DNA from: an uncultured Lachnospiraceae bacterium
GTDB lineage: Bacteria > Bacillota_A > Clostridia > Lachnospirales > Lachnospiraceae
Reading direction: 5' to 3'
Assembly: GCA_947564305.1 (NCBI GenBank)
Contig: CANOBT010000009.1
Span: 1-64,000, forward strand
Length of the DNA: 64,000 bases
The notes beneath the pieces are model-generated. The model was not told the origin of the DNA and ran no database searches. It saw only the letters and a program-made list of their open reading frames with translations. This document shows positions 8,030-14,700 of this stretch, in pieces (the first letter of the stretch is position 1; the number at the start of each line of letters is the position of its first letter). The position numbers and the translations under genes were made by a program.

Positions 8030-8059
8030 CTTTTAATAGTGCTCCTTTTGTTGTATAAT
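8030..8059 (+). promoter_or_regulatory. Promoter of membrane-protein moron
   Basis: TATAAT at 8054-8059 is a perfect -10 box 24 bases before the gene; the -35 region near 8031 (CTTTTA) is weak. An independent promoter inside the late operon is typical of genes expressed from the prophage. Confidence 0.45.
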
Positions 8060-8082
8060 AGCGGTGGAAGGAGCGTGAAAAC

Positions 8083-8622
8083 ATGGAAAATAATATTGAT
8101 TTATTGGTAAAGATTTTATCTGCTGGTGTTATAGCATCGTTTGTAACAGGTGTATTCTCACTTATAATATCAATTAGAAATAATAGTCGACTTCTCAAGA
8201 TAGAAAAAATGAAACAGAAATATACCATGGATTCTAAACGATATGAATTGCTGAGTCAATATTTGAATTTGTTGAATGAAAAAGGTGCTTCATTTGAGTA
8301 TGAAGGAAAGCTGGAGATGACTTTTCAATGTGTCCGAGAGCTTTTCGGATTGAGATTAGACAAGTTCAAATTTTTTGAAAAAGAACATGATGAACATAAA
8401 TATCTATTTGATAATGCAGAAAATGAAGATATAAAGACAAGGATTGTAAAAATAAATAATGATGTAAGTGAGTATGTAGATAGATTTCGTGAGGTTGATT
8501 CCGCAGCAGCGCAGAGTTTGGTTGACTTTATAGATAAAATGACGTTGGGGATAGATGATTTTATTGATTTCTATCTAGAACTAATTAAAAAGAAAATGAA
8601 TATTATTTTAAGTGGTGAGTAA
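8083..8622 (+). CDS. Membrane-anchored moron protein of unknown function
   Basis: A 179-residue protein. Residues 8-30 (LLVKILSAGVIASFVTGVFSLIISI) form one membrane segment, followed by a positively charged stretch and a long charged helical cytoplasmic domain. No known domain is recognised. It has its own promoter-like -10 box and GGAAGGAG site, and is more AT-rich in appearance than the structural genes around it. It separates the Tad2-like gene from the head closure gene, so an accessory role in the lysogen, such as superinfection exclusion, is plausible but unproven. Confidence 0.6.
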   Translation: MENNIDLLVKILSAGVIASFVTGVFSLIISIRNNSRLLKIEKMKQKYTMDSKRYELLSQYLNLLNEKGASFEYEGKLEMTFQCVRELFGLRLDKFKFFEKEHDEHKYLFDNAENEDIKTRIVKINNDVSEYVDRFREVDSAAAQSLVDFIDKMTLGIDDFIDFYLELIKKKMNIILSGE

Positions 8623-8623
8623 T

Positions 8624-9049
8624 ATGCGTTCACTAAGAAAAAATCAACAATCCCTATGGTACAGCACTTACGCTGAATCAATACCAGTTTATGAAACAGA
8701 TGAGAATGGAGAAATCCAATATACTGTGATTAACGGCGAAAAGAAACCGATAATCATTGAAAAAAGAGCAGGTTACACAGAACCTGTTCTTTTTTGTGCG
8801 AATATTTCGGCGGCAAGGGGCGAAGCTGAAAAAGATATGTTCGGTATTTCAATTGACTACACGAAATCTATCAGCACAACGGACATGGAACTGCCGATTG
8901 CGGAGGGTTCGCTTATCTGGCAAGACGCGGAACCAAAACACAAAGCTGACGGAGCGGTTGATGACCTGTCAGCAGATTATAAAGTCGTGGCAATCGCTAA
9001 GTCGCTGAATTCAGTAGTTTATGCGGTGAAGTCACTACAGAAAGGATAA
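8624..9049 (+). CDS. Putative head closure protein
   Basis: A 141-residue beta-rich protein beginning MRSLRKNQQSLWYSTY, with ISAARGEAEKDMFGISIDYTKSISTTDMELPIAEGSLIWQD and a terminal VVAIAKSLNSVVYAVKS. This fits the small beta-barrel head closure (stopper) proteins that sit between adaptor and tail. ATG 8624 was chosen; GTG 8615 and 8612 are in-frame alternatives. Two accessory genes separate it from the adaptor at 7111. Confidence 0.65.
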   Translation: MRSLRKNQQSLWYSTYAESIPVYETDENGEIQYTVINGEKKPIIIEKRAGYTEPVLFCANISAARGEAEKDMFGISIDYTKSISTTDMELPIAEGSLIWQDAEPKHKADGAVDDLSADYKVVAIAKSLNSVVYAVKSLQKG

Positions 9050-9054
9050 AGAAA

Positions 9055-9369
9055 ATGAAGAAATTATTTGTATCGCAGCCTATGAATGGCAAGACAGATG
9101 AAGAGATTTTGGCAGTAAGAGAAAAAGCAATCAAGAGTGCGGAGGAAAAATTGGGAGAGTCGGTGGAAGTGATTGATTCATTCTTCCAAAATGCTCCGGC
9201 GAATGCAAGACCATTGTGGTTTCTTGGGAAGTCTCTTGAATTGCTATCAACAGCTGACGTGGCATATTTCGCAAAAGGGTGGGAGAATGCCCGTGGCTGT
9301 AAGATTGAGAATACCTGTGCTATTGAGTATGGTATTGATGTGGTAGTTGAAGATTATAGGGCAGAATGA
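9055..9369 (+). CDS. DUF4406-type protein, deoxyribosyltransferase-like fold
   Basis: A 104-residue protein. LFVSQPMNGKTDEEILAVREKAI at the start and TADVAYFAKGWENARGCKIENTCAIEYGIDVV near the end match DUF4406, a family related to nucleoside 2-deoxyribosyltransferases and, by fold, to other nucleotide glycosidases. Activity has not been established for this family as far as I know. It overlaps the next gene by 4 bases (ATGA), so it is translated with tail genes. It sits three genes after the Tad2-like protein, which also handles a nucleotide signal; the link is speculative. Confidence 0.65.
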   Translation: MKKLFVSQPMNGKTDEEILAVREKAIKSAEEKLGESVEVIDSFFQNAPANARPLWFLGKSLELLSTADVAYFAKGWENARGCKIENTCAIEYGIDVVVEDYRAE

Positions 9370-9914
9370 TGTCTAAGAAAATATCAATCGGCTTATCTGC
9401 CAGAGAATTCCGGGAAGCCGCCCGGCAGGTTGAGCAATATAAAAAGGAAATGAACCAGAAAATCAAGGAATTCTGCAAAGTACTATTGCAATATGGAGAA
9501 GTAACCGCTATCAAGTATGGTGATCAGTCTCCACTTGGTAAAACACTTACATTTACCACAGAGATATCCCCTACAGCATCCGGATGTAAGGCAATGCTTA
9601 TCGGTGTCGGCCAGACAAAAGAGTCTGCCGGTGACAGAGGAGCTTCTGCCAATACATTGCTTCTGGTAGAGTTCGGCGCAGGTATTCATCATAATTCCGG
9701 TAGCGGCAATCCAAAACAAGGCGATTTTGGAATGGGTGTAGGGACTTTCCCAGGGCAGGAACACGCATTTGATCCCAACGGGTGGTACTATAAAGATGAA
9801 GATGATCAATGGCATCATTCCTACGGCGTTAAAGCCACAATGCCAATGTATAATGCTTCAAAGGAAATGCGCCAACGCATTGCGGAGGTGGCGAAGGAGG
9901 TATTTGGGAAATGA
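9366..9914 (+). CDS. HK97 gp10-like head-tail joining protein
   Basis: A 182-residue protein. ISIGLSAREFREAARQVEQYKKEMNQKIKEFCKVL at the N-terminus and the later LLVEFGAGIHHNSGSGN and HAFDPNGWYYKDEDDQWHHSYG are characteristic of the gp10/neck protein family of Gram-positive siphophages. It helps join tail tube to head. ATG 9366 overlaps the previous stop; a second ATG at 9369 is possible. It overlaps the following gene by 4 bases. Confidence 0.75.
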   Translation: MMSKKISIGLSAREFREAARQVEQYKKEMNQKIKEFCKVLLQYGEVTAIKYGDQSPLGKTLTFTTEISPTASGCKAMLIGVGQTKESAGDRGASANTLLLVEFGAGIHHNSGSGNPKQGDFGMGVGTFPGQEHAFDPNGWYYKDEDDQWHHSYGVKATMPMYNASKEMRQRIAEVAKEVFGK

Positions 9915-10288
9915 TTGATAAAAGCTCAGAAATCTTCACTCACATACGATATGCAATCCAACCGCTATGCACCAGTGCCAGTCAGACATACCAAGACAGT
10001 CCATCAAAGTTTCCTCACGTATTCGTGGACAATCAGGACAATCCTGTGACTGGAACAGATTTGGAGAACAGCGAATGCGCCGTTACGCCAATGGTTGAGA
10101 TTACTGCCTATACAAAAGATGGGCTATCATCTGCAAAGAAGATTATAGGTCTGGCAGATACCGAAATGCGAAACATGGGATTCACCCGCTTCTTCGGTCC
10201 ACAGCAGGTAACGAATGTCGCAGACACCAGTATCACAAGGGTAATTGCCCGTTACCGCCGCTTGATTGCCGATGGTGACGAATTATAG
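9911..10288 (+). CDS. Tail terminator / completion protein
   Basis: A 125-residue alpha/beta protein (MIDKSSEIFTHIRYAIQPLC, PHVFVDNQDNPVTGTDLENSECAVTPMVEITAYTKDG, a helix and TRVIARYRRLI). The pattern of a first helix, beta sheet and TV-E-AY segment is typical of tail terminators, which cap the tail tube end facing the head. Position between gp10-like protein and tail tube supports it. It is followed by a terminator. Confidence 0.7.
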   Translation: MIDKSSEIFTHIRYAIQPLCTSASQTYQDSPSKFPHVFVDNQDNPVTGTDLENSECAVTPMVEITAYTKDGLSSAKKIIGLADTEMRNMGFTRFFGPQQVTNVADTSITRVIARYRRLIADGDEL

Positions 10289-10308
10289 AAATCAGTACAG
10301 GTAATACA

Positions 10309-10335
10309 GAATCGGGAAATCCCGGTTCTTTTATT
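10309..10335 (+). terminator. Terminator before tail tube gene
   Basis: GAATCGGG (10309-10316), loop AAAT, CCCGGTTC (10321-10328), then TTTTATT. Ends the head-completion transcript. Confidence 0.8.
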
Positions 10336-10356
10336 ATGGAACAAATTAACATTCGA

Positions 10357-10370
10357 GTGCCTATGAGCGC
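10357..10370 (+). promoter_or_regulatory. Conserved hairpin before tail tube gene
   Basis: GTGC-CTATGA-GCGC, 32 bases before the start codon. It belongs to a set of three (with 11757-11770 and 21096-21109) sharing the pattern CCN(A/C)TGAG(C/T)G(C/T)C on changing 4-bp stems. Confidence 0.5.
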
Positions 10371-10402
10371 CTTTCATCAGATTAAGAAGGAGGGCGTTTA
10401 TT

Positions 10403-10831
10403 ATGCCAGAAACAACGACAGCTACGGCTAAAGCGTACAATACGATAGGGACAATGTTGGAAATATCGGCAGATGGTACTTCATGGGACAAGATGTGCAA
10501 AATAAAATCATTCCCGGCTTTGGGTGGTGCTCCAGAGCAGATTGAAACCACAGACCTTGAGGATGAAGTACAGACCTTTGTTCCTGGTGTTCAGTCTATG
10601 GACGCGATGGAATTCACAGCAAACTACACTTATGAGAGTTTCAATGCGGTAAAGGCCAAGGCGAATACCCCGTTATACTACCGGCTGAAACTTGCTAAAA
10701 ATGCCGGAGTAGCAACCTGGCAGGGGCAGCATGATGTATTTGTGAATGAAGGAGAGGTAAATGGTCTTATCGAAATGACAATTTCCGTATCACCGTCAAC
10801 AAAGATTAACATTGCCGCTGCAACAGCCTGA
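10403..10831 (+). CDS. Major tail tube protein
   Basis: A 142-residue protein that stacks as rings to form the tail tube. The beta-rich sequence with GTMLEISADGTSWDKMCKIKSFPALGG, IETTDLEDEVQTFVPGVQSMDAMEFTANY and the final NGLIEMTISVSPSTKI fits the siphophage tail tube family. A strong AAGGAGGG site precedes ATG 10403. The gene is flanked by terminators on both sides (10309-10335 and 10836-10871), which suits a protein needed in far higher amounts than its neighbours. Confidence 0.85.
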   Translation: MPETTTATAKAYNTIGTMLEISADGTSWDKMCKIKSFPALGGAPEQIETTDLEDEVQTFVPGVQSMDAMEFTANYTYESFNAVKAKANTPLYYRLKLAKNAGVATWQGQHDVFVNEGEVNGLIEMTISVSPSTKINIAAATA

Positions 10832-10835
10832 ACTT

Positions 10836-10871
10836 AAGCGGATAGCGTGTCACAGCGTTATCCGCTTTTCT
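10836..10871 (+). terminator. Terminator after tail tube gene
   Basis: AAGCGGATA (10836-10844) pairs perfectly with TATCCGCTT (10859-10867), then TTTCTG. It would lower expression of the genes downstream relative to the tail tube. Confidence 0.8.
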
Positions 10872-10915
10872 GAACAATAAAGTTTAAATTATCAAAATAT
10901 AAAGGAGAATGTCTT

Positions 10916-11425
10916 ATGAACATCAAAGTAAATGGAAAAGAGTACAATTTGGAATACACATTTGAGGCGGCGCACGACAAGAAATGTGTGGACGTATGTT
11001 GGAGTCATTTCAGTGGCGCCAGTATGGTAAAAGATGTTGCATTAAATCAGGTCAATAAGGGGACGTTAGAGCAAACCATGACGATGGATAAACTTATCGG
11101 CGTGATGTCTGATATTCCAGGAACAACGCTGTATTTGCTTTACGCCGGTCTGATGGAAAATCATTCTGATGAGATTACCAGTGAAGCTGATGCAAAAGCA
11201 TGGTATAAGCAGTTCTGCAAAGAAAATCCGGATGATGAAAAAGCTATGGATTCCAATATGCTTCTGGCCATCAAAGAGCAGATGGAGAAAGACGGTTTTT
11301 TCAAACGGATCGGGCTGCAGGAGTTTCTGGATCAGAGCCAGACAGAGCAGAAAGCGAAGAAGCAGCCGAAGGCGCCGCAGGACCACAAGACGAAAGCAAA
11401 GGCAAAAGCTACAGTGAATCCGTAA
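10916..11425 (+). CDS. Tail assembly chaperone (gpG-like)
   Basis: A 169-residue protein. IKVNGKEYNLEYTFEAAHDKKCVDVCW at the start, a helical middle and a Lys/Ala/Gln-rich C-terminal tail (from residue 140) are typical of the first chaperone that coats the tape measure during tail assembly. The stop overlaps the next start (TAATG). In many siphophages the two are also joined by ribosomal frameshifting. Here the second frame is -1 relative to the first, but I found no classical slippery heptamer. Confidence 0.75.
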   Translation: MNIKVNGKEYNLEYTFEAAHDKKCVDVCWSHFSGASMVKDVALNQVNKGTLEQTMTMDKLIGVMSDIPGTTLYLLYAGLMENHSDEITSEADAKAWYKQFCKENPDDEKAMDSNMLLAIKEQMEKDGFFKRIGLQEFLDQSQTEQKAKKQPKAPQDHKTKAKAKATVNP

Positions 11426-11751
11426 TGGATGAAATCCTTCCGGCCGCCTTGCAGATGGGAGTCCCGTACAATTTGTTCTGGCATTTGAACCCAAGGAAGT
11501 TGGAACCTTTTCGGAAAGCATACAAAGACAAATTGTCACAGGAAGATTATAACGCCTGGAGGCAGGGCGCTTATATCAAACTGGCTGTCGGAAGCATTTT
11601 ATTTAGTAAGAAATGCAAATATCCGGAGAATCCGTTTAGTCTGGTGGATGAATCCGGAGAACAGAAATCATTGTCAGAGGAAGAAAAGTTTATTCTCTGG
11701 ATAGATGAATATAACCGGAGATTTGAGGAAAACAATCAGCCGAAATCATGA
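11425..11751 (+). CDS. Second tail assembly chaperone (gpGT-like)
   Basis: A 108-residue protein: MDEILPAALQMGVPYNLFWHLNPRKLEPFRKAYKDKL, then NAWRQGAYIKLAVGSILFSKKCKYPENPF. The 'MG-PY--FW-L-P--L-P' opening is the recurrent pattern of the downstream chaperone ORF before tape measure genes. It overlaps the preceding stop by one base, giving translational coupling; a fused form by frameshifting is possible but not shown. Confidence 0.75.
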   Translation: MDEILPAALQMGVPYNLFWHLNPRKLEPFRKAYKDKLSQEDYNAWRQGAYIKLAVGSILFSKKCKYPENPFSLVDESGEQKSLSEEEKFILWIDEYNRRFEENNQPKS

Positions 11752-11756
11752 TTAGA

Positions 11757-11770
11757 ACGCCCATGAGCGT
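11757..11770 (+). promoter_or_regulatory. Conserved hairpin before tape measure gene
   Basis: ACGC-CCATGA-GCGT, a perfect 4-bp stem 27 bases before the tape measure start. Same motif family as 10357-10370 and 21096-21109. Confidence 0.5.
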
Positions 11771-11797
11771 CACAAAGAGAAAGAGTGGTGACGCAAA

Positions 11798-14700
11798 ATG
11801 GGAGCTGAAATGGATAGATTGGAAATCGCAGTCGAGGCACAGGCGAGCAAAGCGAACCAGCAGTTAGATTTGATGATTAAAAGGCTGAGCAAGGTAGCCT
11901 GCACCTTAACGGGAATCGAGGGCAAAGGTTTGTCAGAACTGTCAAGTGGTGTCCGCGATTTCGGAGCTGCCGTAAAAACCATAGATGCGTCCAGGAATGC
12001 AGACATTTCCAAGATGGTAAGACAGTTGGGGCGGCTGACAAAAGTTGATTTCTCGTCTCTGAGCAACGTAGCCCGTCCAGTTAAGGACTTTTCCTCTGCA
12101 GTGCAATCCCTCACGGGTCTATCGGGAATTTCCGTTCCGAAGTTAGATACAAAGAATGTAAATTCTGTTGTATCGACATTGGAGAAACTGTCTGGTATCA
12201 ATGTGGATACTGCCAAACTTACTGGAATTATGGAATCCTTTAAGGCACTGGGCGGTTTATCTGAAATAACTATTCCAGAGATTGATGCAAAGAACTTCGG
12301 CTCCATGGCGTCCGTAATGGCCAGACTCTCCAAAATCGAACCAGGCTCCCTACCATTAGTAGCGGATGGCCTGGAAAGAGTATCAAAATCACTGATGCTG
12401 TTGGGAAGCGTGGATTTTAAAGATTCCGGCATAAACAATGTTGTCAATGCGCTGAACCGGCTTTTTAAGACTGATTTCGGAAAGTTCAAACCAGAGGTAT
12501 TTGATAATATTACGGGGTCCATCAGTTCACTGGCCGGAATCCCGAATGTATCAAATTCGTTGAACCGTTTTATTTCATCATTGTCCAAACTAGCCAATGC
12601 AGGAGATAAGGCAAAGACAGTCGCGGCACAGCTTCCGACTCTGGGAAATGCTCTGCAGAAGACTGTCAATAAGATGGCGAATGCGAAAGATATTTCGGAA
12701 TCAGTCAATCTGTTTGTGCAGTCTCTTGGTCGTTTGGCAAGTGCGGGCTCTAAAACCGGGCAGACGGCAGCACAGTTGGATGCTTTGTCTGATAAGACGT
12801 TGGAATTTTTCAATGCAATGAGGAAAGCGCCGCAGATTAGCGAAAACACGGTCCGCATGACAGAAGCTTTGGCGAAACTAGCCACTGCCGGAGGAAAGAT
12901 AGGTGTAGCCACAAAGAGTGTATCAGATTCTTTCACGAAATTATCCCAGATAAGCAAAAAAGCATCTGCAATCATCACAGGTGCTTTTGGTAAGATTTCT
13001 CAAATAGGAAAGAAAGCGGCCGACGTAATAAAAAGCGCTTTCCAGAAGATTACACATATTGCTGAAAAATCAGCAAGCACTATACAAAACGCTTTTGGGA
13101 AAATAACGCAGGGGATGGTAAAGGCCGCCAGTGGAATAAAAAAGGCTGCGAGCGGGATTACCACCGCATTTTCTAAAGTCTCCGGTGCAAGCGGCGGATT
13201 GAATACGGCATCATTTAGTCTGGGTACGCTGCTGAAGACTGTTGCAGGCTTTAAGTCTGTAACAGGGCTGTGGAATTTCGGAAAGAGTGCAATTGATTTC
13301 GGTTCTGATATTACCGAAGTGGAAAACGTAGTTGATACTGCATTTGGCAGTATGGCAAATATGGCGTATGAGTTCGCTTCTACGGCCACAGAGCAGTTTG
13401 GATTGTCAGAGCTGGCGGCAAAACAGTATTCCGGAACCATGATGGCTATGCTGAAATCTTCCGGCGTAGCGCAGGGTGAAGCAGCTAAGATGTCTACCAC
13501 CATGGCCGGATTAGCCGGAGATATTGCGTCTTTCTACAATATAGATACGGACGAAGCTTTCTATAAACTTCGAGCGGCAATTGCAGGCGAAACAGAGCCG
13601 ATGAAAGCGCTCGGCGTGAACATGAACATTGTGAACCTGGAAGCCTATGCAATGTCCCAGGGAATCACAAAGGCTTATAAGGATATGACATTGGCGGAGC
13701 AGTCGATTCTCCGCTACAACTATCTTCTGGCAAAGACAAGTGATGCACAAGGGGATTTCGCTCGGACTGCCGGAACATGGGCGAACCAGATGCGTTTGCT
13801 TAAATTAAACATACAGTCTATTTCTGCGGTAATTGGACAGGGGCTGATAGCGGCAATACTCCCGGCAGTTCAGTTGCTGAATAAGTTCATGTCAAAACTT
13901 ATGCAGGCAGCGAAAGTATTCCGGGATTTCATGTATGTTCTGACTGGTAAGAAAATAGAAGGGGCATCCAAAGGAGTCGTAAATGATTTGGCCGGAGCAG
14001 TAGATTATACGCCCGACCTCTCTGGTATTGGAGATTCAGGCGAGGATGCTGCGGATGGACTCGAAGAGGCGGCTGACAGTGCAAAAAAATTAAAAAAGGC
14101 ATTATCGGTGCTGCCTTTTGATGAATTGAATCAGTTATCTGCTTCAGCAGAGGATTTAGCCAGTTCAATGCTTGATAAAGCAGGAGTTGATACGGGGTTA
14201 GATGATTTAGGCCTTGGCGATATGTCAGATATGTTTGACAGCCTTGGCGAGAAAGATATGATAACCCCGATTAATGAATGGGCTAGACGTCTCCGTGAAG
14301 CGTTTCTTGCGCATGACTGGGAAGGGCTTGGCCGGACAATCGCTGAAATGCTGAATACCGGCCTGAAAAAAGTCTATGACGTAATCAAAGACATTACTCC
14401 TAAAGTCGAAAGTGCGCTGAGGGATTTTGCGAAAGTATTCAATGCTTTTGTACAATATTTCGATTGGGATTTGCTAGGAAGGACAATCGGAGCAGGGGTG
14501 AATCTGCTGTCAAGAGCATTCAACGCTCTATTTGGCCCTGGAGGTATTGACCTTGAGCAACTGGGCCGAAAGCTGTCCGTAGGTTTCAGGGGCATGGTAG
14601 ACGAAATCGAGTGGAGAACACTCGGAAATGCTCTTGGAAATGGATTTATGATTGCCTGGCGTATAGCATCCGGCTTTATCGAAGATATGTGGAGAATCAA

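Noticed and set aside
11340..11430. Programmed -1 frameshift joining the two tail chaperones
   Set aside because: The frames are in the right relation, but no classical X XXY YYZ slippery site was found in phase; stop-start overlap explains the coupling.
11770..12978. 402-codon minus-strand frame
   Set aside because: Antisense shadow of the tape measure gene, low-complexity Ser/Leu-rich, no ribosome binding site.
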